Below are positions 14,101 to 24,671 of a stretch of DNA of 64,000 bases, in pieces. Numbering within the stretch: position 1 is the stretch's first letter; the number at the start of each line of letters is the position of its first letter. Below the pieces are notes generated by a model. That model worked only from the letters and a program-made list of their open reading frames with translations. It searched no databases and was not told where the DNA came from. The position numbers and the translations under genes were made by a program. Source of the DNA: Sphaerulina vaccinii (Eukaryota; Ascomycota; Dothideomycetes; Mycosphaerellales; Mycosphaerellaceae); assembly GCA_022570795.1 (NCBI GenBank), contig JAKUDP010000004.1, forward strand, positions 992,001-1,056,000, given 5' to 3'.

Positions 14101-14425
14101 ATAAAGAGAGAATTAATAAGTATAGTATTAAAGCTATTTTCTATTACTAAATAAAACAAGTTAGTAGAGGTTCTTAGAGGGAAGTATATATTAAATAGGT
14201 AGAGTATGCCGCCTCTATATAGAGCCCTTTATATAACTTTAAGAATATAGTTGCATTTAAATGTTTTAAGAAACTATATAGGAATATAGAGGAGAATAAT
14301 AGTTCTTCTCTATAAACTACTATAAATTTATACTAAAATAGTATAGTACGAATAGTATTTACTAGATCTACGAAGACTCTAGCAATATAGATATAATAGA
14401 TGCTATTCTATAAGAAGAGGAGTAA

Positions 14426-14589
14426 TATTATAGGCTAGGCCTACAAGTTAGCTTTACTAAAAATAACTAATTCTAAGATATTTTCTTATTCTTTAGAAGG
14501 TTAGAAGTTAGACTCTCTTTCCTTCTTTAATATTAGATCTTTAATCTAAAGTATTAGGTACTATAGACTACTATATTTAATCTATTATA
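14426..14589 (+). repeat. Gypsy-1 right LTR
   Basis: 164 bp, matching 1509-1672, preceded by a purine-rich tract and followed by the ATAGC target duplication. Confidence 0.92.
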
Positions 14590-14594
14590 ATAGC

Positions 14595-15965
14595 TCTTAC
14601 TACTATAAATAATTACTAAACTACTTAGGCTAGCTATATAGCTATAATATATAAATATAGAGGTCTATACTAATAGTAGCTATATATAACTAGTAATATA
14701 GATTAATACTTAGTAGACTAGCTAGTATTTAGGTACTATATATAATTACTTAATAAAAGTATACTATAACTATTAGTAGATATATTATACTAAAGGCTAT
14801 AATTAAATTAGCTTAAGCTTTAATTATATTCTATATTATAAGATATATAAAGTAATTCTATTCTAGCTTAATTATTTACTTCGAAATTATAATAATAGAA
14901 GTAGGTATAATATCTATAATAGCTTACTATAAGTATTTTAACTATTATAATAATACTCTATTTCTTATTAGTCTACTACTAGGCCTTCTTATTACTAATA
15001 ACCTCTTACTTACTTCTTAATTTTCTCCTTTACCTAGAATAACTAATTATAAGTTTTTTTTTCTAGGCTTGCTATATATAAACCTATAGTTACTACTACT
15101 TAGTAGCTATACTAGCTAATAGATATAGTAGAATAAAGTCGAGCTTTTAAAGTTCTTTTAAGCTTATTAGCTTCTATTTAGTTATAGCTAGTAAGTTAAT
15201 CTATATATCGAGAATATTTCTATAGAACTATAGAATCTATATATAGAATATAATAGTTAGTACTCTAGTTAGGGTATATAGTAATAGTAGAGAGTATATT
15301 ATAGTTAGCTACTTATAAATAGCTAACCTTTTATAATATAGCTTATTATAGTCTTCTATAATTCTAGAAATATTAGAAACTTCTAAGCTTACTAATAGAA
15401 GTAAGTATAGAAATAAGTTAATTTATTATAAAGCTATTAATATAGAAACTTCTTAATCTATTAAAATAATTAGAGCTAATTAAGCTTAAAATATAGTTTT
15501 ATACTCTAACTATAGCTATATCTTATAGTATATATTTATTAGTAGAATAATTAATAGATAGTATAGCTTATAGAAACTTAGCGCTAAATATTATTATAAG
15601 CTATATAGTAAAAGATTTTAGATTTATATAAAAATATAGAAGACTCTAGAGTAATTTAAAAGTCTATATAGAGAAGAAACTAGGCTTATATTAGATATAG
15701 AGATAATTAGCCTAAAGAAAAGCTTTAAAATAAGTAATTTTTAAAATTAGATATATAGAATATTACTACTTAGATAGTTATATAGAGCTAGAAAGCTAAG
15801 ATATAATTATTTCTTAGTTTTCTAAATAGCCTATAAATACTTCTAAGTAAATAGTTATATTAGAATATTTAAAAGTACTAGTATAAGAATAGATATAGTT
15901 ATTGAAATACTATAAAAACAAGTAACTAAGCTAAAAAAGCCTCTAAAAGGCTCCTATAGTAGAAG
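14595..15965. other. Unclassified RIP-degraded repeat between Gypsy-1 and Gypsy-3
   Basis: AT-rich degraded sequence. One plus-strand frame over about 15,480-15,940 stays fairly continuous if RIP-type stops are read through, which suggests a former coding region, but I do not recognise the protein. It is the DNA into which Gypsy-3 inserted. Confidence 0.55.
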
Positions 15966-15970
15966 TATCT

Positions 15971-16332
15971 TGTTAGGTTATAGAGGACCTAATAATCTTA
16001 CTAAGCGGAGGCTAAGCTTAATCTAGTTAGAGCTTGTTAATATATCTATAAAAGAGCAAGTAAAGAAGGTTCTCGTATTCTAATTAGTAAGATAGAATAG
16101 TAAGTTGTATATAACAACTATCTATAACTACGATATTTATTACCTATATATATAAAGGAGATTCCTAGTTTTATTAATTACTCTAATTACTCTAATTAAG
16201 GCCTACTTAGTATAATTAGGGTGCTTAGCATAATTAGTAGTAGGCCTAGTCCAAGCGCTACTAATTACTTCTATATATAACGCGCGCCCGGAAAATCTAT
16301 AGGGATATTCCTATAGCGCACGAACTGTAATA
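15971..16332 (-). repeat. Gypsy-3 LTR, left copy (3' LTR), lightly mutated
   Basis: 362 bp. It still begins with the canonical TG and keeps several CG and CA sites (for example AACGCGCGCCCGG near 16,280) that are lost from the right copy. Confidence 0.92.
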
Positions 16333-16481
16333 CTATTCCCTATCTAGCCTAGCTTCGTCCCGAAGCTAGTTTATAGAGTTGTTATCCCCTAGAAAGTTAG
16401 TTGTTATAGCTTCTTTCCTTTGCAATACCTTGTATAATAACTAAGTCCTTAACCTATTATTATTATAAGCTCGCCGATTTT

Positions 16482-17021
16482 CTAGACCTCTAGGAGGCTA
16501 TTATAGTAAAGTCGTATTTGTCCTATAAGAAGTATAAGTATATATGCAAGGTGCATATTCGCTCGGGAAAATATAATAAGTGTGTTTATTATAGTTAGTA
16601 GTGCGACATCTAGGTTACAAAGTCCGAATTCGATTGTCTTTATTCTAAGAAAAAGAAGCTTTTGTCTGGGATTCAAAAGGCAAAGCGCACCTAGAAGAAG
16701 GCACAACGCGCCTTAGAGGCTACATATAAGGCTTCTTATACTATATACGTATATAAGATATAGTTGTAGTAGTAGATAGATCTAATCGATTATTATATAG
16801 ATAATATAATAGTAGTAGAGCTAGCAAATATCGAGGAGTAGGAAGTAGTAGAATAGGTAGAGGAGGAGGTTATAACCTTTCTAGAGCCGTCTACTAGCCT
16901 AGCCTTAAATCTTTTGCCTAGGACTTAGGGTACTCTCGAGGGTTTGCCTAACAATTTCTAGAGTTTCCTATCTTTAGTAGACTCTAGTAGAACTATACTA
17001 GAAGCTAGTAGTAGTTTGTAA
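16482..17021 (+). pseudogene. Relic ORF antisense to the 3' end of Gypsy-3, cysteine-bearing
   Basis: One plus-strand frame runs about 180 codons from 16482 to a TAA at 17019, broken only by TAG codons of the kind RIP makes from CAG or TGG. It contains a cysteine-rich block (16,539-16,620) with ICKVHIRSGKYNKCVY. A strongly basic stretch follows (KKKKLLSGIQKAKR near 16,650-16,690), then an acidic region. It overlaps the chromodomain end of pol on the opposite strand. I have the impression that similar Cys-rich antisense ORFs accompany other fungal gypsy elements. That is memory, not a search, and the function is unknown. Confidence 0.55.
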
Positions 17022-19099
17022 AGTTGGACTTTGGTTCCTAGGTATTTTCTAAATTGTTATACCCTTTCTATTTAATTAAGTAGTTCTAACTCTTTTGTTC
17101 TAGGATCTTTTCTACTTCGAATATATCCTCTTCCTTAGGTTAGAAGTAGAATGTTTCTTAGCAAGGTGTTTTAGCGTCTATAGGTTCTAATAATAATATA
17201 TAGAATACTAGGTAGATCTTTACGTCTTTTAGTAACTTGAGTCGGTAGTTAACTAGCTCTTGTAGCTTATTAATTAAAAATAGTCCGACCTTAACTTAAT
17301 CTAGTTTCTTTGTCTTTCTCCTTGTTTTAAAGTTTTTTATAAGAAGATAGACCTTATCTCCCCTCTTTAGCTAAGGTACTATTTTTTATTTAATATTATA
17401 TAGCCTAGCTATTATTAGTTGCGAGTCTGTAATTTGTCCTTCTAGTTCCTTATAGAGGTTCTTTAGATCTTTGCTTACAATTATAGCGCATTCTACCTAT
17501 AGGTAAGATAAAGGTTCTCTAAAGAGATTTAGGTTTTGTCTATAATTTGAGAAGAATAGTATAGCCTTTGTTATCTCTAATTGCTAATTATTTAGTACAA
17601 GCTATGCTATTAGTAGTAGCGCTAACTAGTTGTCTTATATATAATTAATATAGTATTATAGGTATTATTCTAGCGTTTGGTTTGTTCTTTTAGTTTACCT
17701 ATCTATCTAAGGATAATATACTATTAATAGCTTATATTTAATTCTAAGTATGCCGACTAAGGTCTTCTAGTAGTTAGAGGTAAAGAGCTTGTCTCTATCT
17801 ATAATAAACACTTTTAGGAATCTATAATATTTTATAAGTCTATCTATAACAAGGTATCCGAGTTGCTTAGTAGTATATATCTCGCTAGTAGTAATAAAGT
17901 ATATATATTTAGTAAGCCTATCGACTATAACTAGTATTATATCGTAGCTAATTCCTATAATCCGGTTCTATAATAAAGGTAACTTTGTAATAAAGTCTAT
18001 TATAACTTCGTCCTATAGTTAATATAGAGGAGTATAGAATTAGATATATCTATATTTTATATATCGATCTGCCTTATTCTATTAGTAGGGCTTGCAGCAT
18101 TTGATATATTATAATATGTATTCGCGTATATATAGAAAGCTAAAGTTTCTTTAAATTAACTCTATAGTCTTTATAGTTCTAGAGTGTCTATATTATAGAT
18201 TGTTATAGTAGTGTTATATATACTTATTCTCTTAGTCCTTTAGTACCTAATACTTCCCTTGTAGTATAGGGAACTATTCTTCTATATCCTAAAGAACTTG
18301 TATAATATAGTTAAACTCTATTAAGTTCGAGCTTAGGCTTCTATCTAGATTAGCCCTAAGTACTTTCTAGTATACTAGTTCTTTTCCTTCTATATAGTTA
18401 CTTCGGCGGCTTAGTGCGTTAGCTCGACTATTGTCCTTTCCTAGCGTATAGCAGATTTCGAACTTGTATTAACCGAGTAGTTCCGACTAGCAGGCCTGTC
18501 GTCGGGTTAGTACTTTTGTTATAGTAAAGTAAGTTAGATTCTTATAATTAGAAAGAATCGTAAGCTTAGAGGCTCCTTCTATATATACTCGCTAGTACTA
18601 TATTATAGCGACAATTGCAAGCAACTCTTTATTATAGACGTTGTAGTTCTATTCTATAGGAGTTAGTTTCCTCGAGTAGTAAGCTACCGGGTATCTCTTC
18701 CTATTATACTCTTATATAAGGTATGCTCCTATAGCTATATCCGATATGTTAGTCTCTAGTTTGACCTCGCGTTTCCTATTAAATAATTATAGTACTAGTG
18801 CCTAGTAGTATAATATCTTAAGTACTTTAAAGGCCTTTGCTTAGTCTATACCCTAGCTCTACTTTCTATCCTTCTATATAAGCTTGTTTAATAGTATAGA
18901 GAGCCTTAAGTAGTTCTTAATAAACTTCTAGTTATAATTAGCTAGTCTAAGGAACAATTGCACTTCCTTAACTATTTTAGGTACTAGCTAAGTTCGTATC
19001 GACTCTGTCTTTACTAGATCGATTTTGATTCCTTAAAGGCTTAGAATAAATTCTAGGAACTTAACTTCTTTCTTATAGAACTTGTACTTTTTGGAAGTA

Positions 19100-19700
19100 G
19101 TATAGAATTCTATATTTATAAGTTATTAGAAAACGTCTTAGACTTATTTAATATATTCCTATAGGGACCCTTTAGTATAGACGAGGATGTTGTCTATATA
19201 TGCGAATAATAATATATATATCGAGTAGGTCTCTAAGAATATTATTTACTATCTTCTAGTAGGAGGCTAGTATGTTAGTTAGTCCTATAGGTATAACTCT
19301 AAACTCGTAAAGCCTATAGTATATTCGGAATGCTATTTTCTATTCTTCTCCTTCTACTATATAGATAGTATAGAACGCGTCTTGCAGATCGATTTTCGTA
19401 TACTAGTTAGATCCGGTAAGTCTGTCTTATAGTTCTTCGATATTAGGTAGTAGATATCGGTTCTTAATAGTAATTTTATTAAGTCGTCGATAATCGACTA
19501 CTAGTTGTAACTTCCTATTAGGTTTTGGAACGAATATAGTTAGAGCTCCGGCGCTAGATTATAACTTATAGATCTATTATTTCGCAAGTATCTTCTTAAA
19601 CTATTTATCTTCTTTCTAGAGCTCTTTCTCGGATTTCTTTTGTAATAGTTCAAATAGGGGCTCCCTATTAGGTATTAGTATAATCCTATAGTTCTATTTC
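19100..19700 (-). pseudogene. Gypsy-3 reverse transcriptase relic
   Basis: The minus strand reads well as gypsy reverse transcriptase: GALTIFVPKPNRKLQLVVDY near 19,540-19,480, then a KIDLQDAFY block near 19,400, then FRVIPIGLTN near 19,300. Several blocks survive without stops, so this element is less decayed than Gypsy-1. Confidence 0.87.
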
Positions 19701-20879
19701 TAGTATTTAGGTAGGGCTTCTAGTCCCTCGACCTCTTTAAAGAGTTTCGACTACTTTTAATACTCTTTGGGGATATCTAGTTCTAAGGTAGTATTCTTTA
19801 ATAGAGTATTACTTCTATTAGTACCTATAACTTCGTAACCCTCTACTATTATCGAGGTATCTATTTGGGGTAAGTCTACTCCTATAGCTTGTAGCGGCGC
19901 AAGTTTGGTCTAGTTAAACTATTTAGCCTTATCTGCTAGCGAACGCTACTACTACGTAGGTTGAATATTAATAATATAATTGTATTCCTTAAATATAAGT
20001 ACTTCTTTTCTCTAGTCGATTACTAGATTGTACTTTCTTAACTAAGGTATGCCTAGGATAATATTATAACTAGCTATATTAGTAATATCTAGAATAATTA
20101 TCTTATAGTACTATTAGATAGCAAGTAGTAGTAGTATCGTCTCTTGCTCTATACTAGGTAAGGATAATCTATCTACTATAATTAATTTATACCCTTCTTT
20201 CTTATACTAGGTTGCAAGTCTATAATATTTTATAAATAACTCGGAGGCAAAGTTCCTACTCGCTCTAGAGTCTATTATAGCTAGTAGCTTATAACTATTA
20301 ATAATAATTTTTGTATAGAAGACTATTATTAATACTTAAGTATTTATATTATAGAACTCCCTAGGGACACTTATTTTCTAGGAGTTAATTCTTTTCCTAA
20401 TAGAGTAATAGTAGCTTCTTCGGCAAGCTACTTATAGATCTATTATTCTATTTCTTTAATTATCTAATATAGATTCCTTTCTACCTACGTCTTGTTATAG
20501 GTAGTCTTAGATTAATATTACTAGGTAAGAGTATACTTTCTTTAGAGTTCCTTAATAGCTTCGCGTATCTAGTTTGTAATAATTTCCCTATTTAGGGTAA
20601 TATACCCGAATAGAGTATATATACTTCTAATCGGAACTCTTTCTTATATAAAGGTATTAAACCTATAGTTAACTTCGATATATTAGTAATTCTAGAATAT
20701 ATATCTTATTCTATTAAGTATAGCGTCTAGCTTAGATAGATAGAGGTATCTCCTTCCTTTAACTTTTAGAAAGATATATTTATAATTCTATACTAGGTTT
20801 AGAATAATTTATTTAATTTAACTTAGTATATCTATAGTAAAGGTTACAATCTTAATATCTATATCTAATTCTTTAGAAC

Positions 20880-22260
20880 TCTTATTTTTATTATTTATAT
20901 TATTTTTATTATATTCGGAGGGTTGCTCCTCCTTAGAACTTCCTTCTATAGACTAGTCTTATTCTTTCTTCTTAGATTCGATTTTAGGAAAGTAATTTTC
21001 TTTATTATAATAAGACTTGTTAATATCTTCTTTGTTAGCGAGCCTTAGCTCGGAATAGAGTTCTTATAGTTTATCTAGAATAGGTAGTAGTTTGCTTCTA
21101 TCCCTATACTATCGGATTAGCTATAAACTTATACCTTTGCCTAGAGGGCTAGGCCAAAAGTTCGTATTCCTCTTAGAAGATATATATATCTAGTATAAGT
21201 TATTATAATAGAATCGCTAGTAAAGGCTTCTATATTCGACTTGTCTCTCTTAGTATAGGTCGAGGTTTACTTATTATTCTATTATACTAAAGGATCGGAC
21301 TTACTTATAAAAGAGTATAGATTTGTTATAACCTCCTCGTCTATTTCCCTTCTACTATATTATATTAAAGAGCTGTCGCTGCACTATATTCTTCGAATAG
21401 TAGTCTCTCTTTATATAGCCTTCCTTACTATATCTATAATAGGTTAGTCCTTCTTGCTTCTTATAGAGCTTCTCTTTGCCTCTAGCTCTAAACTTCTTAC
21501 CTTTCTCGATATTGTCGAGCTCTATTAGTTGCAGACTATAGTATAGCTACGATCTTGGTTGCTATTGTTCTTAGTACTTGTCCCTAGCTAAGAAGTAGCT
21601 AGTTCTTTCTTATTATTTAGTAGTATATCTAGCTACTCTAGCTACCTTAGAGTTATACTATTTCTCGAGAGCTTGTTTGTAGAGGCTATTATCGATCTTA
21701 ATAGTTTCCTTAATTAACTAGGTAAGGTTCTTAATAATAACTACTTACTTAGTATAGGCTAGTTCGTCTTTAACTTAATCTTTGAGACTTCTATAGTATA
21801 TTACTTAGAGAGCTTTGTTATTCTAACTAATAATATATATATATTCCTAGAACTTGGCTACGTACTTAGATATAGAAGTAGTCTATTTGAGATACTATAT
21901 AATATAGATAGTAGTACTAACTTTGTTAGAGATTCCAAATAGAGTAGTTATCTAGCTTCTAAACTAATTGTACTTAGTAAAGATTCTATTCTTATTTTTA
22001 TTATTATAGAGGTAGGATTCTAGGTATAGCTTAAGCTAGTATTTAGCGCATCTATAAAGGAAGGTAGAGGCAAATAGTATCTTGTTTTTATTCTTAACTT
22101 TATTAAACCTAAAGTATAAAGCTAGTTAATTGAACTAGGTAGATAGTTTGTCGCAGTCTCTATAATAGAGGTCCGGCTTAGCGACTTTAAGATCCTTAAA
22201 GTCGAGTTATCTAGTATTTGCCTAGGTTTGCAAAAATCGAATAGTTCCTACTTTACTAGA
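20880..22260 (-). pseudogene. Gypsy-3 gag relic
   Basis: Minus-strand gag-like region adjoining the 5' (right) LTR. A retroviral-type zinc knuckle is recognisable near 21,390-21,440 by its spacing (CX2CX4HX4C), but its Cys and His codons now read Tyr. Confidence 0.65.
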
Positions 22261-22316
22261 AGTAGGAGTTCCTCTAGAGCTTCCTATACTAGATATATTA
22301 TAAAAGTATATAAAGC

Positions 22317-22678
22317 TATTAGGTTATAGGGGACCTAATAATCTTACTAAGTAGAAGCTAAGCTTAATCTAGTTAGAGCTTATTAATATATCTATAAAAA
22401 AGTAAGTAAAAAAAGTTCTTATATTCTAATTAGTAAGATAGAATAGTAAGTTATATATAATAACTATCTATAACTATAATATTTATTACCTATATATATA
22501 AAGGAGATTCCTAGTTTTACTAATTACTCTAATTACTCTAATTAAGACCTACTTAGTATAATTAGAGTACTTAGTATAATTAGTAGTAGGCCTAGTCTAA
22601 GCGCTACTAATTACTTCTATATATAATATATACCTAGAAAATCTATAGGAATATTCCTATAGCGTACAAACTATAATA
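22317..22678 (-). repeat. Gypsy-3 LTR, right copy (5' LTR), heavily RIP-mutated
   Basis: 362 bp, aligned base for base with 15971-16332 without gaps. It differs by roughly thirty transitions, nearly all in the C-to-T or G-to-A direction relative to the left copy. Confidence 0.92.
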
Positions 22679-22683
22679 TATCT

Positions 22684-23030
22684 TTATTAGAAAAATATAA
22701 AAAATATAGTAAATATAATAAATTCTAGTAGAGTATTTATTTAAGTTAGATATAGTAATACTCGAGTTAGTATAGTTTTTATATTAGATAAGAAGAAGGG
22801 AGTAATATAAAGAGTAAGTTATATTAAAAATAATAAAAACTTTTAATATATATATATATATAATATCTAAATCGTACCTAGCGCTACCTATAGACTACTT
22901 AAGATAAGCTAAGTAGCAACTCTATAATATTTAGGCTATAATTTCTTAGCACTCTCTATATTAATAAAAAGTAAAAAGTTCTATATAGCCTTCTATTATA
23001 TATAAAAGCAAAATGTTATATATAAAGAGA
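22684..23030. other. End of the left AT-rich block
   Basis: AT-rich repeat remnant with an (AT)n run near 22,845-22,865. Composition switches to normal within a few tens of bases near 23,030. No gene seen. Confidence 0.7.
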
Positions 23031-23554
23031 TGCGCCTATAGCTCGCTACAAGTACCTACTTCGCGAGCAAAGCCTCGAGTGCAGGATCTGTATTATTGAG
23101 GTATAGCTAGTAAAGAACCAAGGCAGGAGTGGATACGCTCTGTGTAGTAGTCGCATGGGTCGTGCTTAGCGCCGACGAGTCTGGGCGCCGGACTGCTTGA
23201 AACTCAAGGCGTTCGTTCCGAAGTAGTACTGTAGAAGAAGGCAGTATACTTGATATCTCGACGTGACACAGCATGCCGATCCGGCAATAATGACAGAGCT
23301 GTGTCAGGGGGCGTTTTCGCTAAGACATGCATATCATATGATATGTCATGGCCTTTAGTCTCATGATAGCTCTCATGATTGATCATAGTATTTCACGAAC
23401 ACTGGGAGCATCTCCAAGGTCATACTTGTATGCGCTGCTGTCCTGCCACCGAGAGCTCTGACACACAATACCAATATCACTTCTCAAGTGACTCCTTGAA
23501 GGCCTCGACATTCCGCTACAAGTACACCGTCTCCCAATACACCAATCATTTGCA
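23031..23554 (+). promoter_or_regulatory. Upstream region of the Hsp20 gene, with a 16-bp perfect palindrome
   Basis: Normal-composition DNA ahead of the Hsp20 start. A perfect 16-bp palindrome CATATCATATGATATG lies at 23330-23345, about 210 bases before the ATG. I looked for the canonical alternating nGAAn heat-shock element and did not find a convincing one. Confidence 0.45.
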
Positions 23555-24166
23555 ATGGACTCCCCAGCATACGACTTCTATCCCCCAGCGTTCGTGGACC
23601 ATGTTCATGAGCGTCTCCACCAACACAACAGTTTTCTCGGCGTGATCGGACGCAGGGCCCCGAACCAGAAAGGCTACCCCAATTATCCAGATGTGGATAT
23701 TAGCGACGGACTCAACCACTTCTATATCGATGTCGAAGTGCCTGGAATCAGTGACCCAAAGGGTTTGTTGCTTGAATGGACAGGCTTCAGTAGTCTCATT
23801 CTTAGCGGGACAGCCACTCGACCACGAAGCTACCTGGAGAATATCCAAAGTGCAAGCGAGAAAGTTGGTGAACGCAACTCTGACTCATCTGAGTTCGAAC
23901 TCAAGATCGGCAACGCCCAATCTCACGAGAACGATGGAGGCAAGATGGACAACAAAAGTGATGCCTCTCTGCCCCCCTGGCTGGTTGTCGCTGAACGAAG
24001 GATTGGCTTCTTCCGACGCGAATTTCAATTTCCTGTCCAAGTAGATATGGACAAACTTGTTGCTAAGCTGGATGCTGGGCTGCTGTCTATCGATGTGCCA
24101 AAAAGGGTTTCCCGAGCTGAAGCAAGTACTGGAGTAGTCAAGATTGTCGCGGTGGATATGCTGTGA
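23555..24166 (+). CDS. Hsp20/alpha-crystallin small heat-shock protein
   Basis: An ATP-independent chaperone that holds unfolding proteins, presumably cytosolic. The 203-residue intronless ORF has no signal peptide. The alpha-crystallin domain spans about residues 47-186. Its first strands are at 53-85 (HFYIDVEVPG) and its second half at 141-183, with the family signature A-x-L-x-x-G-L-L at 170-177 (AKLDAGLLSIDVPK). A hydrophilic insertion of about 50 residues (90-139, rich in Ser, Glu, Asn and Gly) splits the domain, which is common in fungal Hsp20s. The start is the only ATG giving the full domain. The gene is alone in a 1.5-kb island of normal composition between two RIP-degraded blocks and shows no RIP damage. 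Confidence 0.93.
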   Translation: MDSPAYDFYPPAFVDHVHERLHQHNSFLGVIGRRAPNQKGYPNYPDVDISDGLNHFYIDVEVPGISDPKGLLLEWTGFSSLILSGTATRPRSYLENIQSASEKVGERNSDSSEFELKIGNAQSHENDGGKMDNKSDASLPPWLVVAERRIGFFRREFQFPVQVDMDKLVAKLDAGLLSIDVPKRVSRAEASTGVVKIVAVDML

Positions 24167-24595
24167 AGAACATCGATAAGGGATGTTGGTTGGGGAGCCC
24201 TTGCGGACTATCTTCCAGCTGCTGCTTGGAAGCTGGGCTTGGCATGGTGGACGGCCTGGAGTAGAACTCGCTTGGCATGCGAGTTCTCGTGAACCTGCCT
24301 CTATAGAATCAGAAAATGGCATTCAAGGCCGTCTCCGCACAAACCCTGCATATCACGCTAGCATCATGTCTTGGTGGCCTGATGTCGGCTAGAGGTAAGA
24401 AGGGAGCTTCAGCAGCAAGAATTTGCCCCACGGCCAGTGCCGCTTCCGGGCGTAATCCAGCCCGCTTGAGGCAGCATGCACAGGGGTTCGCAAGATCGGC
24501 TGACAATCCCCGCTAAGCTCAATTAAGAAGACATGTTCATTTCTATAGAGTTGTTGTTATTATCGCGATTCTAATGCAACCAACGCGTCTATTCA
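24167..24595. other. Hsp20 3' flank, no gene seen
   Basis: Normal-composition DNA following the Hsp20 stop. Several short ORFs on both strands lack any domain or codon support. Composition turns AT-rich near 24,595. Confidence 0.6.
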
Positions 24596-24671
24596 CTATC
24601 TATAATACCTATAATACTTTCTAAGTACTTGTATATCTTATTATATAAATCTATTTATTATATACTTTCTA

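Larger units (their letters stand above)
1509..14589 (+). mobile_element. Gypsy-1: Ty3/gypsy LTR retrotransposon, RIP-degraded and split by Gypsy-2
   Basis: Two 164-bp near-identical LTRs (1509-1672 and 14426-14589) are flanked by the 5-bp target duplication ATAGC (1504-1508 and 14590-14594). A purine-rich tract just before the right LTR (about 14412-14425) fits a polypurine tract and plus orientation. Without the nested Gypsy-2 insertion the element is about 5.7 kb, normal for the family. Gag-like sequence lies at about 2,040-3,400. Reverse transcriptase is at about 4,060-4,670. RNase H and integrase resume at 12,081 in the frame left at 4,670. Nearly all Gln and Trp codons have become stops, so no protein can be made. 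Confidence 0.93.
15971..22678 (-). mobile_element. Gypsy-3: chromodomain-type Ty3/gypsy retrotransposon
   Basis: Two 362-bp LTRs (15971-16332 and 22317-22678) are flanked by the 5-bp duplication TATCT (15966-15970 and 22679-22683). Coding direction is right to left. Gag with a zinc-knuckle relic lies near 21,390-21,440, reverse transcriptase at about 19,700-19,100, RNase H at about 18,850-18,400 and integrase at about 18,200-17,300. A chromodomain-like end lies near 17,130-16,990, reading EVEKILEQKS with a following K-x-K-G-Y block, which marks a chromovirus. At 6,708 bp it is a full-length but RIP-inactivated copy. Confidence 0.93.

Noticed and set aside
16482..16706. 74-codon minus-strand ORF near the left end of Gypsy-3
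   Set aside because: Shadow of the plus-strand antisense relic; no coding features.
1..23030. Centromere, telomere or CRISPR interpretation of the repetitive block
   Set aside because: No TTAGGG-type telomere repeats and no repeat-spacer array. Most of the block is explained by delimited LTR elements and RIP. A centromeric location cannot be judged from sequence.
24183..24516. Short ORFs after the Hsp20 gene on both strands
   Set aside because: Mutually overlapping, no domains, probably Hsp20 3' flank.
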